Source: Pseudothauera hydrothermalis | GTDB lineage: Bacteria; Pseudomonadota; Gammaproteobacteria; Burkholderiales; Rhodocyclaceae | Direction of reading: 5' to 3' | Assembly (NCBI RefSeq): GCF_003345255.1 | Contig: NZ_CP029331.1 | Location: 2,294,001-2,358,000, forward strand | Length of the DNA: 64,000 nt | In this document: in pieces, positions 1 through 8,723 of the stretch | Position numbering within the stretch: position 1 is the first letter of the stretch | Layout of the letters: every line of letters begins with the position of its first letter | Program-made: the position numbers and the translations under genes | Notes under the pieces: model-generated | Databases searched by the model: none | Seen by the model: the letters and a program-made list of their open reading frames with translations, nothing else | Told to the model about the DNA's origin: nothing

Positions 1-854
1 TGGCTGTTGCCATTGACCGGTGCTGTGCGATCGGGCGCCGGGGTCATCTCCTGCAGCATTTCGTCGACCACTTCGCGCACATCGGCCTCGCCAATGGTGT
101 GCCGCTCGCCCAGAAAAGCAGCCAGCATCAGGCGGTCGCACAAGGTGTTGATCTGCCGCGGAATGCCACCGGTGGCCACATAGATGGCGCGCAAGGCATC
201 CGGGGAGAACTGCGGATCGCCCTGCCAGCCCACATGCAGCAGGCGGTGTTCGATATAGCCGCGGGTCTCGCCGGCATCCAGCGGACCGAGGTGGTAGGAG
301 GCGATCACCCGCTGGCGCAGCTGCTGCATCCGCGGGCTTTGCATGATGTCGCGGAACTCCGGCTGGCCGATCAGAAAACTTTGCAGCAGCGCGTGGTCGT
401 CGAGCTGAAAATTGGACAACATACGCAACTCCTCAACCGCCGCGGGGGTGAGGTTCTGCGCCTCGTCGACGACAAGCAGCGCGCGCTTGCCGGCAGCGGC
501 GGTAGCGACCAGGAAGGTCTCCAGCGCCAAGAGCAGATCGGCCTTGTCCAGATGCCGGGAAGGCACACCGAAGGCGGTGGCCACCATGCGCAGCATGTCG
601 GCCGCATCGATCTGAGTGCTCACCAGGTTGGCTGCCACCACTTTTTCGGGGTCGAGCCGCTCGAGCAGGTTGCGCACCAGGGTGGTCTTGCCTGCGCCGA
701 TCTCACCGGTGATGACGATGAAGCCTTCGCTCTGGTGCAACCCATAGTCGAGATAAGCCATGGCCCGACGGTGGCCCCGACTGCCAAAGAAGAAGGCGGG
801 GTCGGGATTGAGCTGAAAGGGCTTGCCGCTGAGGCGGTAATAGGATTCGTACAT
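1..854 (-). CDS. XrtA-system-associated ATPase (partial, 3' end outside window)
   Basis: The reading frame starts at an ATG at 854 (protein begins MYESYYRLSGKPF) and runs off the left edge, so the C-terminus is missing. It shows a Walker A motif (GEIGAGKTT, about residues 50-58), a Walker B motif (LLVVDEAQNL) and the ExeA/GspA-like AAA fold with the GGIPRQIN stretch. This matches the AAA ATPases found in exosortase-A exopolysaccharide loci (TIGR03015 type). It lies 72 bp downstream of the outer-membrane protein gene and closes the visible part of the same minus-strand operon. The family is assumed to energise or regulate EPS assembly at the inner membrane; its exact substrate is not known. 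Family assignment is confident. Confidence 0.9.
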   Translation of the reverse strand, partial: MYESYYRLSGKPFQLNPDPAFFFGSRGHRRAMAYLDYGLHQSEGFIVITGEIGAGKTTLVRNLLERLDPEKVVAANLVSTQIDAADMLRMVATAFGVPSRHLDKADLLLALETFLVATAAAGKRALLVVDEAQNLTPAAVEELRMLSNFQLDDHALLQSFLIGQPEFRDIMQSPRMQQLRQRVIASYHLGPLDAGETRGYIEHRLLHVGWQGDPQFSPDALRAIYVATGGIPRQINTLCDRLMLAAFLGERHTIGEADVREVVDEMLQEMTPAPDRTAPVNGNS

Positions 855-926
855 CGGCGTTCCGTTGACAGCCCGCGCGGGCGGTAACCGACATCTGCCC
901 GGTAGCGTGCGGCCCAGGCTGAGCGC

Positions 927-2471
927 TCAAAAACGCATGGCGATGTTGGCGGTGATGGCGTTTTCGGTAAAGTCGTCACTGCCCGACGCCTGTTGATAGC
1001 GATACATCAGCCCAGCGGTGGTCCGCGGGCTGAGCCGAGCCGACCAACCAAGGCTGAACAGCGTGCGCCGGATGCTGGCCGCGTTGCTGCCTTCGCCCCA
1101 AGCATTGACGCGGGTGAGCGTCGTAGTCAGCGCACTGGTGCCCGATAGCCGGTGTGTCCAGCTGATCCGCGCGCTTTTTTCCCGTATGCGTTGATAAATC
1201 GAAAAATCGTCTTGCGCACTGACAAAGCCGGTTTCTCCTAAGCGCTCGCGATCGGAGCGCGAGACGGTCAGACTGACCAGATTGCGCGCGCCGATCAGGG
1301 ATAAGCCGGCATGGAAGCGACGATCGACGAAGTAGCTATTCGAAACTACCGCTTCATCGAGCGCCGCACGGCTCACCCCAAGCGCTTGCAGTTCGCGTTC
1401 CAGGCGGTCACGAACGACGGGATCCAGCTCGTCTGACAGCAGCCCTTGGTAACGGGAGCCGAATCCGGGCACATCCAGCAGCCGGTCATAGACCTGCAGC
1501 GCGGAAGAAATGTCGCGCGACCAGCCCACCGTCCAGGCGGACAATGCGCGACGATGCTTGAACAGAAACTCGTAACCGCGCCCAAACAGACGTTTTTCGC
1601 TGATCGCCGAGACAATGGTGCGTTCGTTGGGGCGCCAGTCGAAGCCCGCGCCGGTAATGCTGCCGCTGTCGCCTCGGCGTACTGCGTAGTCATTGGATTC
1701 ATGGCCGGCCACCAAGGCCAGCCGCCATTGCCGCGAGGCATTGAAATAGAGGATGCCGCGCAACTGTTCATCGCTGACATCGGCCACGCCATCCCGACCG
1801 TAGGCGGTGTCGGTGCGACCGTAATTCAGCGCCCAGCCGAACACGTTGAACGCCTTGCTGTGATCCACATTGGCCAGCCATTGGCCGACCCGCTGACGGC
1901 CAAGGTCTCCGCCACTGTCGAGCCAACGCGCGCGATAGCCGAGCGATGCGGCAATGTCGCCCACACGCAGCGCCAGCCGCGGTGCCACACCGAAGCGGCG
2001 CACTTCCTGGTCGTCGTCGGTGTTGAGGGTATCGCCGCGGATGCGGCCGCTGAAAAGTGACCGGTTGTCGCGGCTGATCGCGCCATCGACATCGATGAAC
2101 AGCAGGTTCTCCACCGCTTCGAGCGCACCGCGACCCTGCAGCGTGAGGTAGGTGGACGACCCCTTGTCACCGCTGAGGGTGGCTTGATGACGCACGCTGG
2201 CATCCAGCCGTCCGCGGATGCGCCCGCCTTCACGCCAGATGCTGAGCCCCGGTGCAACATCCATGACCCAGCCACTGCCGCCATTTTCGGCGGCGGCGTC
2301 GATGTTGTCGGTCCACGTCAGGCTGCCCGTCACCGACGGCTCGATGTGCACGGTCTGGGCGGTCGCCGGGCACACCGCAAAGACGGCCACGGCAGCCGTA
2401 AGGCACTGCAGCCTGTGCACCACAGGCGCCTGCGGCCAGCGCTTGCGGCATGCTTCAGGCCGCGTCCGCAC
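927..2471 (-). CDS. PEP-CTERM/XrtA-system-associated outer-membrane beta-barrel protein
   Basis: A 514-aa protein with an N-terminal signal peptide ending near PATAQ, then many alternating amphipathic strands and a C-terminal aromatic residue (ends AMRF), as expected of a beta-barrel. It fits the TIGR03016 family found in exosortase-A loci, a likely outer-membrane component for EPS secretion. The frame is open further upstream, but that part overlaps the kinase gene and is not signal-like. I chose the GTG at 2471, which overlaps the kinase 3' end by 17 bp. A second GTG pair at 2418-2423 would give a shorter leader, so the start is uncertain. Transcribed with the kinase and ATPase genes. Confidence 0.85.
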   Translation of the reverse strand: MRTRPEACRKRWPQAPVVHRLQCLTAAVAVFAVCPATAQTVHIEPSVTGSLTWTDNIDAAAENGGSGWVMDVAPGLSIWREGGRIRGRLDASVRHQATLSGDKGSSTYLTLQGRGALEAVENLLFIDVDGAISRDNRSLFSGRIRGDTLNTDDDQEVRRFGVAPRLALRVGDIAASLGYRARWLDSGGDLGRQRVGQWLANVDHSKAFNVFGWALNYGRTDTAYGRDGVADVSDEQLRGILYFNASRQWRLALVAGHESNDYAVRRGDSGSITGAGFDWRPNERTIVSAISEKRLFGRGYEFLFKHRRALSAWTVGWSRDISSALQVYDRLLDVPGFGSRYQGLLSDELDPVVRDRLERELQALGVSRAALDEAVVSNSYFVDRRFHAGLSLIGARNLVSLTVSRSDRERLGETGFVSAQDDFSIYQRIREKSARISWTHRLSGTSALTTTLTRVNAWGEGSNAASIRRTLFSLGWSARLSPRTTAGLMYRYQQASGSDDFTENAITANIAMRF

Positions 2472-3399
2472 TGGCGTCGTTGCCATAGCCATAGCCGTAT
2501 CCATAACCGTAATAGCCCCCGTGAACGCGGTCATCGGACTTGTTGAGCACCAACAGCTTGATTGGGCAGGTGTCGATGGCCGCCAGCGCTTGCTTGACGG
2601 CGGCATGGGTGGTGCGATGGGCTTCCACCACCAACACCACCTGACCCATATGAGTGGCCAGCTCACGCGCCTCGGTGGTCACCAGCAAAGGCGGCGAATC
2701 GAACACGATCACCCGCTCCGCATAGCGCGTGGCCATCTCTTCGAGCATCCGGTTCATGGCATCCGAGGCCAGCAGTTCGGTGGCACGCGGGTGGGGCATA
2801 CCGGCTGGCAAAATCGACAATTTCTCCACATTGGTGCGCAGCAACACCTCGCCCAGCTCCGACTGCCCGGTCAGCACATCCATCAAGCCCTTTTCCGGCG
2901 GCAGCCCGAGACGGTGCAAGATGCTCGGGCGCGACACATCCGCATCGACCAGCAACACGGTGTGATCCAGCTCCATGGCGATGCTGATCGCCAAGTTGAT
3001 CGCGGTAAATGACTTGCCTTCTCCGGGCAAGGCGCTGGAGACCATGATCAGGTTGCCGTTATCCACTCTGGCCGCGCCCTTGCCTTGCAGATTGCGCAGC
3101 AAAGGACGCTTGATGACCCGATATTCCTCGGCAATCTGGCTGCGTGGCAGATCGGGCGTGACCATGCCGACGCGCGCCAACGCCGCCAGATCGATGTCGA
3201 CCTGCCGGGCGCGGGGCCGTATCGGCGCTGCGGCAGGCGTGGTGTGCGCGGTCGCGGATGGCTCCGCCGGCTTGCCAGCGGCTTCGGCCAGGGCACACCC
3301 TGGTGAGGCGGCCGTGTCATACGGTGCGGCCGCGGCGGGCAAGGCGCCTGCCTGCTTGAGTTTTTCCAGCCGTTCGGCCGCTTTTTCAATCAAGCTCAT
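2455..3399 (-). CDS. XrtA-associated tyrosine autokinase (CpsD/BY-kinase family)
   Basis: A 314-aa cytoplasmic BY-kinase. It shows Walker A (about residues 123-130, ALPGEGKS), Walker A' (LLVDADVSRPS, about 149-159) and Walker B (VIVFDSPPLL). The C-terminus is a tyrosine cluster (GGYYGYGYGYGYG), the usual autophosphorylation tail. Family knowledge (TIGR03018): the kinase works with the Wzz-like chain-length protein to control exopolysaccharide polymerisation. It starts 12 bp after the chain-length gene stops, and its 3' end overlaps the outer-membrane protein start. The N-terminal 60 residues are Ala/Pro-rich and probably a flexible linker. Confidence 0.93.
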   Translation of the reverse strand: MSLIEKAAERLEKLKQAGALPAAAAPYDTAASPGCALAEAAGKPAEPSATAHTTPAAAPIRPRARQVDIDLAALARVGMVTPDLPRSQIAEEYRVIKRPLLRNLQGKGAARVDNGNLIMVSSALPGEGKSFTAINLAISIAMELDHTVLLVDADVSRPSILHRLGLPPEKGLMDVLTGQSELGEVLLRTNVEKLSILPAGMPHPRATELLASDAMNRMLEEMATRYAERVIVFDSPPLLVTTEARELATHMGQVVLVVEAHRTTHAAVKQALAAIDTCPIKLLVLNKSDDRVHGGYYGYGYGYGYGNDASADAA

Positions 3400-3411
3400 T
3401 GGCTTCTCCGG

Positions 3412-4962
3412 CTAACCCTGCAGCATCGTCAAGGCAACGGTCACCGCGGCCACCGCGCCGGCATAACCGGCCACGCCGCCAGCAAACATGTAACGCCCGC
3501 GACGCTCTTGGGTTTCGCGCTGATGATCGCGCAGCCGGCTGACCACGCCGAGCACCGGCAAGCCAGTGACTTCGCGCAGCGTGCGCCCATCGGCAAAAGA
3601 CGGGCGAAGCTGGCTGATCAGAAAGGTCAGTGCCACCCCCACGCCTACCGCGGCAAGGCTGGCAAGCAACATCAGCAGCGCACGATTGGGCGCTGCCGGC
3701 TTGGTCGGCAAACTGGGCGGGTCGATCACCCGGAACTCGCCGATCCCCGACTGGGCATCCATCTGCACCGAAATGTTGGCCGACTCACGACGCTGCACCA
3801 GGGTTTCGTAATTGCGTTTGTGCACCTCATAGTCGCGGTTGAGCTGGGCCATTTCCGCTTCGATCTTGGGCAACATTCCGGCCGATGCGCGCAAGCTGGC
3901 CAAGCGACCTTCGTATTCGCTTACCCGCGCCTGCAACGAGGCCACCCGCGCTTCGGTCTCCGACAGCAGCATCCTGAGCTGCTGATAGACCGGATTGGTC
4001 TCCAGGGCGCCGAACTGGCCGATGCCGGCCTGCCGGCGCAATTCGATCTCTTTACGCTTTTGCGCCTCCAGATCTTCGATGACCCGGCGCGCACCGATGA
4101 CATCCGGGTGTTCCTCGGTAAAACGCTGCAGCAGCGTGTCCAATGATTTACGCATCGCATCGATGCGTCCGTCGAGCTCCGGAATGGACACGCTGGCTCC
4201 GACCGCAGACTGCGGCGGCAACAGCACCGGGTCTTCGCCCTGCATTTGCCGGCGCAGGGCGTCGCGGGAATTGATTGCCTCACGCAGTTCCAAGCGTGCC
4301 TGGTCCAGTTGCGCGCGCACCGCGCCAACCTGGCTCAGATAGTCGCCCCCGGCCCCGGCACCAAGCAAGGCCATGTTGCGCAACCGAAAGTCCTTGAGGC
4401 GGTTTTCGGCGGCAGTGAGCTTTTCCTCGTAGTGGCGGATCTGCTCTTCGATGAAACGGCGTGCCGCATCGGTGTCCTGTCGCTTGCTGACCAGGCCGGA
4501 TTCGACGAACAGCGACAACAGCGCCTGCACCACGCGCTGGGCGCGCTGCGGGTCGCCATCCTGGTAGGCCAGCGTAAACAGGTTGTCGCGCCCGGTGCTG
4601 CCAATGCGCAATGCACCCATCAAATCGTTGATCAAGCGTTCGCGCTCGGCCGGCGAATCGACCTGCAAATTGAGATCGGCCATGTTGATCAGCTTTTCGA
4701 CGTTCGGCCGGGTGATCAGCGTGCGGCTGAGAATGGCGACCTGCTGATCCAGGTTGGGTTGTACCGCCAAGCCAGACATCAGCGGACGCAACACCGATTG
4801 GGTGTCGACGAAAACCCGCGCGGTGGATTCGTAGCGATCCGGCATGGTGTAGATCACGAACGCCGCCAACACGCCGCTCACCCAGGTCAGCGCCAATCCC
4901 CACCAGCGAAAGCGCCACATGCCGCGCAAAATGCCGACACCTTGTCTGAGAAGCTCTTCCAT
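3412..4962 (-). CDS. XrtA-system polysaccharide chain-length determinant (Wzz/GumC-like)
   Basis: A 516-aa inner-membrane protein. It has an N-terminal transmembrane helix (about residues 19-40), a long periplasmic coiled-coil region rich in Glu, Arg and Gln (about 165-410), a PxxP-type segment (DPPSLPTKPAAPNRA) before a second transmembrane helix, and a final hydrophobic C-terminus. This is the layout of Wzz-domain proteins of exosortase-A loci (TIGR03007). It sets EPS chain length together with the BY-kinase encoded 12 bp downstream. The export lipoprotein gene ends 53 bp upstream, so all are probably one transcript. Confidence 0.93.
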   Translation of the reverse strand: MEELLRQGVGILRGMWRFRWWGLALTWVSGVLAAFVIYTMPDRYESTARVFVDTQSVLRPLMSGLAVQPNLDQQVAILSRTLITRPNVEKLINMADLNLQVDSPAERERLINDLMGALRIGSTGRDNLFTLAYQDGDPQRAQRVVQALLSLFVESGLVSKRQDTDAARRFIEEQIRHYEEKLTAAENRLKDFRLRNMALLGAGAGGDYLSQVGAVRAQLDQARLELREAINSRDALRRQMQGEDPVLLPPQSAVGASVSIPELDGRIDAMRKSLDTLLQRFTEEHPDVIGARRVIEDLEAQKRKEIELRRQAGIGQFGALETNPVYQQLRMLLSETEARVASLQARVSEYEGRLASLRASAGMLPKIEAEMAQLNRDYEVHKRNYETLVQRRESANISVQMDAQSGIGEFRVIDPPSLPTKPAAPNRALLMLLASLAAVGVGVALTFLISQLRPSFADGRTLREVTGLPVLGVVSRLRDHQRETQERRGRYMFAGGVAGYAGAVAAVTVALTMLQG

Positions 4963-5015
4963 GGCTCAGCTCACCGGCAGTGGGGACGGCAACCGCGTTG
5001 TGCGCCGGTTCGTCA

Positions 5016-5645
5016 TCAGAACCAACTCTGCGGGATGATCAGCACATCGCCGGGACGCATTTCCACGTTGGCCGACACATCGCCATCCTTGATCAGATCC
5101 TTGATGCGCACGCTGTACTGCTTGTTGCCCTCGGAAGTACGCAAGATGGAAGCACGGTTACCATCGGCAAATTCGGTCATGCCGCCGACGGCGATCATGA
5201 CGTCCAGCAAGGTCATTTTCTGCACATAGGGCAGGATCTGCGGCTTGGCCGCTTCACCGACCACGCGGATCTGCTCACTGTAAGGACCGACGAAGCCGGT
5301 CACGATGACCGTGACCACCGGTTCGCGGATGTACTTGGCCAGAGCCTGCTCGATGTCGCGCGCCAGCGTGGTGGCATCTTTGCCGATGGCCGGCAAATCC
5401 TCGACCAACGGGGTGGTGATACGCCCGTCGGGGCGCACCGGCACGCTCATCGACAGCTCCGGGTTGCGCCACACCACGATATTGACGGTATCGCCCGGCC
5501 CGATCAGGTAGTTGTACTGGGAATCGGCCGCGCTCACCGGCGCCGGCGGATAGCTGGATGCACAGCCGGCCAGCAGCGCGCCTGCCACCACTGCCAGCCC
5601 AACACGGCGCAACAGCGCCACGACAGTCGATCGCATAACGTTCAT
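5016..5645 (-). CDS. XrtA-system exopolysaccharide export lipoprotein (Wza-like)
   Basis: A 209-aa protein with a lipoprotein signal peptide (lipobox LLAGC), followed by a polysaccharide export domain (YLIGPGDTVNIVVWRNPEL) and a SLBB-like repeat (IRVVGEAAKPQILPY). It matches the TIGR03027 export family and should form the outer-membrane/periplasmic EPS channel. The frame is open upstream to 5690, but the ATG at 5645 is preferred because a GGGAG Shine-Dalgarno sequence sits about 7 bases before it. It is the first gene of the minus-strand EPS operon and is divergent from the N-acyl amino acid synthase gene. Confidence 0.92.
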   Translation of the reverse strand: MNVMRSTVVALLRRVGLAVVAGALLAGCASSYPPAPVSAADSQYNYLIGPGDTVNIVVWRNPELSMSVPVRPDGRITTPLVEDLPAIGKDATTLARDIEQALAKYIREPVVTVIVTGFVGPYSEQIRVVGEAAKPQILPYVQKMTLLDVMIAVGGMTEFADGNRASILRTSEGNKQYSVRIKDLIKDGDVSANVEMRPGDVLIIPQSWF

Positions 5646-5779
5646 GGTACGCTCCCTGTTGTGGCGGCGCGAAAGACCCTCGCCCCGCATCGTGTGGCCA
5701 TGCTAGCGCCCGATCCGGTCCCGCCCAAGGAACAAATACACAACCGCTTACACCCCAGGGCCGGACCGCCGACTACAGT

Positions 5780-6577
5780 ATGGAACATTCGCACCAAACG
5801 ATCGCCAGGGAGGCGGCCTTGAACCCGGACCTCGCCCCGTTTCAGCCCGGACCCGATACACCGTCTGCCTTTGCCCCGTTTGTCCTCCCCGCCCCGACCA
5901 GGCTCCAGCACAGCGTTACTCAGCACTTCAGCCTCGACTGCGGCAGCTACCAGATCCGCCTGGCCGATCATTCGGACACGATGCGCACCCGCATCAGCCT
6001 GCTGATCGAAAAGCTCTACGCCTCCCGTGGCCTCAATGCCACGCATGCCGATCTGCCGGCCCACGACGGTCAGACCACATTGGTGGCCTGCCGCGGCGAG
6101 GATCATGTATTCGGCACCGTCACGCTCGGTCTCGACTCGCCCGACGGGCTGCTTGCCGACGCGCTCTACCGTCCGCAGATCGACGCGGTGCGCCGCGCCG
6201 GCGGCAGCGTGTGCGAAGTCACCCGTCTGGCCGTGGACCCGCAATTCAGCTCGAATGTGCTGATGGCCCAGTTCTTTCACCTGGTGTTCATCCTTGCACG
6301 GCTGGTGCATGGCATGACCGATCTGTTCGCCGAGGTGCATCCGCGCCACAGCAGCTATTACCAACGCATGCTGGGCTACCGTGTGGCCGGACCGCAGCGT
6401 ATCTGCCCGCGGGTGGGCGCACCGGCGGTGCTGCTGCACATCCCGCTGGCCGAAGCCGAGCGGCTGATCCGCACAGGCGGCGGTCAGCGCAGCCTGTATC
6501 GCAGTTTTTTTTCCATCGACGAGCAGTGGCGGCTGTTCGAGCGCTTACGCTCCCCGGTGACCGGCTCTCCGTCCTGA
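5780..6577 (+). CDS. Exosortase-associated N-acyl amino acid synthase (FeeM-like)
   Basis: A 265-aa GNAT-fold protein of the PEP-CTERM/exosortase-associated acyltransferase group (TIGR03694 type), related to FeeM N-acyl amino acid synthases. Visible family features are the central CEVTRLAVDPQF strand and the AEVHPRHSSYYQRMLGY segment. FeeM-type enzymes transfer an acyl chain, often from acyl-ACP, to an amino acid. The substrate here is unknown. The gene is divergent from the EPS operon with 134 bp between them, supporting a shared role at the cell envelope. No strong ribosome binding site is visible before the ATG, so the exact N-terminus is less certain than the family. Confidence 0.87.
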   Translation: MEHSHQTIAREAALNPDLAPFQPGPDTPSAFAPFVLPAPTRLQHSVTQHFSLDCGSYQIRLADHSDTMRTRISLLIEKLYASRGLNATHADLPAHDGQTTLVACRGEDHVFGTVTLGLDSPDGLLADALYRPQIDAVRRAGGSVCEVTRLAVDPQFSSNVLMAQFFHLVFILARLVHGMTDLFAEVHPRHSSYYQRMLGYRVAGPQRICPRVGAPAVLLHIPLAEAERLIRTGGGQRSLYRSFFSIDEQWRLFERLRSPVTGSPS

Positions 6578-6594
6578 GGCGCACGCCGCGCGGC

Positions 6595-7902
6595 TCAAAA
6601 CCAGCGGCGAAGTTCCACATACACCCGGTCGCGGTCGTGGTAGCGGCCAAAAATGGCGTCCTGACGTCCGCCGAACAGATCCGCGCCAAGCACACCGCGC
6701 CACTCCGGGGTGATCTGGTAAGAGAGCTTGGGGCGCAGCATGTAGTCATGGCGATTGAGGCTGGACACATAGAGCAGTTCGGCCTCGAGCCGGTCGCCAA
6801 ATTTGCGACTGACCAGGAAAGTCATGCCGGCTTCGGAACGGTCGCTGCCCATCTGGCGGTCATGGTCGTAAAACACCCGCGCGTAGTACTGCAGGTTGAT
6901 ACGCCACACATCGCGCAGCGGAATGTCCACCCCGATCACATAGTCCAGCGTGTCCGAAGCATGCAGGCCGTAACGCGCGGCCGGGTCCGCAGTCAGAAAG
7001 CGCCGGCCGTGGGTGTGGACCGCCTCGCCCTTGAGCACCATGCTGCCAAGATCCTTCGACAGGGTCAGGCCGGTCTGGCGGATGCGGTCGTGGCGTAGTT
7101 CCAGCGCGCCGTCGACCCGGTACAGCGTGGGCGATACGTCGCGGCTTTGGTAGTGGAAGGCAGACAGATCCCAGCCGGCGATCAGGCGCGACACACGCAG
7201 GCCCCAGTTGGTGTTCGACAACCTGGAGGCGGGTTTGCGGTCCTTCACCCGGGTGCCGGCCGGCAGCGCGAAAGGATAAAAGTCTGCGCCGGGCTCGCCG
7301 ATGTCATCGAAGCTGGGAGCAGGAATCCACAACAGCTCGAAATGCGTGTCGCTGCCGAAGCGTTCGGCCCGCACCGCCCATTGCGGCGTGCGCAGGGCTT
7401 CGAACTCGGGCAGGAAAAATTCGCGCAGATCGCGCGCCGAGACCACGTCGGCGAAAAACAGCCCGACCATCTCGCCCCACACCACGTGCTGGCGGCCGAG
7501 GCGGAATTCCCAGTCACCGGCACCGAAATCGACGTAAGCCTCGCGGATCATGAAGTCGGTGCGCTGGTCGCGCCGCACCCGGCGGTGGTAGTAATCGTCC
7601 TCCAGCCAGTAGGCGCCATCGACGTCGGCCCGCGCGGAAAGCTTATAGCGGCTGCGCGCGCCCAGACGGCCGCTGAGGCCGAGCTCCAGCCGCGCGCGCA
7701 ACTTGGACCAATGGGATTGGCCTGACCAGGTGTAAGCCGCGCCGAAATCCGCATACCCCCCGAGCTGCGCGCTGCCGGCCGCATCGGCCGACGCCGCGGG
7801 GTCGGCGTCCAGGTCGAACAGATCGTCGAACTCATCGGCCGCCGCAGCCGCGCTGCAAAGGCCCAAGGTGAGCAAAAAAGGCAGCAGGCGCTTGGCTTGC
7901 AT
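6595..7902 (-). CDS. DUF1302-like outer-membrane protein
   Basis: A 435-aa protein with a signal peptide ending around AAAAADEF, an Asp-rich N-terminus (DDLFDLDADP) and a body of alternating beta strands with motifs such as LGRQHVVWGEM, ending in the aromatic ELRRWF typical of outer-membrane barrels. It resembles the DUF1302/porin-like family. I placed the start at 7902 (MQAKRLLPFLL), because the open frame upstream overlaps the ABC gene and lacks signal features. It begins 14 bp after the ABC ATPase stop, so both are probably co-transcribed. Substrate unknown; an export role with the ABC ATPase and the divergent LolA-like protein is inferred. Confidence 0.72.
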   Translation of the reverse strand: MQAKRLLPFLLTLGLCSAAAAADEFDDLFDLDADPAASADAAGSAQLGGYADFGAAYTWSGQSHWSKLRARLELGLSGRLGARSRYKLSARADVDGAYWLEDDYYHRRVRRDQRTDFMIREAYVDFGAGDWEFRLGRQHVVWGEMVGLFFADVVSARDLREFFLPEFEALRTPQWAVRAERFGSDTHFELLWIPAPSFDDIGEPGADFYPFALPAGTRVKDRKPASRLSNTNWGLRVSRLIAGWDLSAFHYQSRDVSPTLYRVDGALELRHDRIRQTGLTLSKDLGSMVLKGEAVHTHGRRFLTADPAARYGLHASDTLDYVIGVDIPLRDVWRINLQYYARVFYDHDRQMGSDRSEAGMTFLVSRKFGDRLEAELLYVSSLNRHDYMLRPKLSYQITPEWRGVLGADLFGGRQDAIFGRYHDRDRVYVELRRWF

Positions 7903-7916
7903 AAAGAATCGCTCCG

Positions 7917-8663
7917 TCAGATTTCCGGGTCTTCGCCGGCCGGGCGACGGTCTTGCACGAACCGCCATTTGTCGCCCACGCGCAGCCCCAGGGCGGTGAT
8001 CTGCCCATCTTCGATACGTACCAGGCGGTCGGCCATGTTCATCACCCGCCGGTCATGGGTGGAAAAAATGAAGGTGGTGCCGGATTTGCGGTTGATCTCT
8101 TTCATCAGCCGCAGGATGTCTTCGCCGGTTTTGCGGTCGAGGTTGGCGGTGGGTTCGTCGGCCAACACCACCTTGGAATGGGTGGCCAGCGCGCGCGCGA
8201 TCGCCACCCGCTGACGCTGCCCACCCGAGAGCTGGTTGGGACGGTGGGCGGCATACTTCGACAAACCGACCATCGCCAAGTAGTAGCGCACCCGCTCGGC
8301 GCGCTCGGCGCGCGACAGCTCACGCAGTTGCAACAGTGGATATTCGACGTTCTCCTCGGCGGAGAGCACCGGCAACAGGTTGAACGACTGGAAGATGAAG
8401 CCTATGGTGCGCGCCCGCAGCTCGGCGAGCTGGTCCGGGGTCTGCCCGGAGACATCGCGCCCGTCGATCAGCACCCGGCCGGAAGTGGGCGTGTCGATGC
8501 ACCCGATGATGTTGAGCAGGGTAGACTTGCCACTGCCCGACGGGCCGGCGATCGCCAGAAACACCCCAGGCTCCACCGCCAGATTGATATCGGTGAGCGC
8601 CTGCACCTCCTGCTCGCCCAGCAGGTAGCGCTTTCCGACGTGTTCCACCTGTACGATCGCCAT
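7917..8663 (-). CDS. ABC transporter ATP-binding protein (LolD/MacB-type)
   Basis: A complete 248-aa ABC ATPase. It has Walker A (GPSGSGKST), Q-loop (FIFQSFNLLPVLSAEENV), signature LSGGQRQRVAIARAL, Walker B (VVLADEPTANLD) and the H-loop (STHDRRVMN). The sequence falls in the LolD/MacB/FtsE group that drives envelope processes rather than import. The ATG at 8663 is used; an in-frame TTG at 8675 is the alternative. No permease gene lies next to it. Upstream and divergent is a LolA-like protein gene, and downstream is an outer-membrane protein gene. The partner membrane subunit must be encoded elsewhere. Confidence 0.92.
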   Translation of the reverse strand: MAIVQVEHVGKRYLLGEQEVQALTDINLAVEPGVFLAIAGPSGSGKSTLLNIIGCIDTPTSGRVLIDGRDVSGQTPDQLAELRARTIGFIFQSFNLLPVLSAEENVEYPLLQLRELSRAERAERVRYYLAMVGLSKYAAHRPNQLSGGQRQRVAIARALATHSKVVLADEPTANLDRKTGEDILRLMKEINRKSGTTFIFSTHDRRVMNMADRLVRIEDGQITALGLRVGDKWRFVQDRRPAGEDPEI

Positions 8664-8723
8664 ATCGCCGGCCAAACTGGTGTTGAGACTCCCTACAGCA
8701 TAGCAGCCAGGAGGACAGTACCC

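Noticed and set aside
2484-2522. Short tandem repeat of Gly-Tyr codons in the kinase gene
   Set aside because: This is the normal tyrosine cluster of BY-kinases, not a separate repeat element.
2472-2666. An N-terminal extension of the outer-membrane protein frame
   Set aside because: It lies inside the tyrosine kinase gene and has a Trp/Pro-rich nonsense composition; the signal peptide lies after 2471.
5646-5779. Possible sigma-54 promoter before the EPS operon
   Set aside because: TGGCCACACGATGC has the GG and GC elements at the wrong spacing, so I do not call it.
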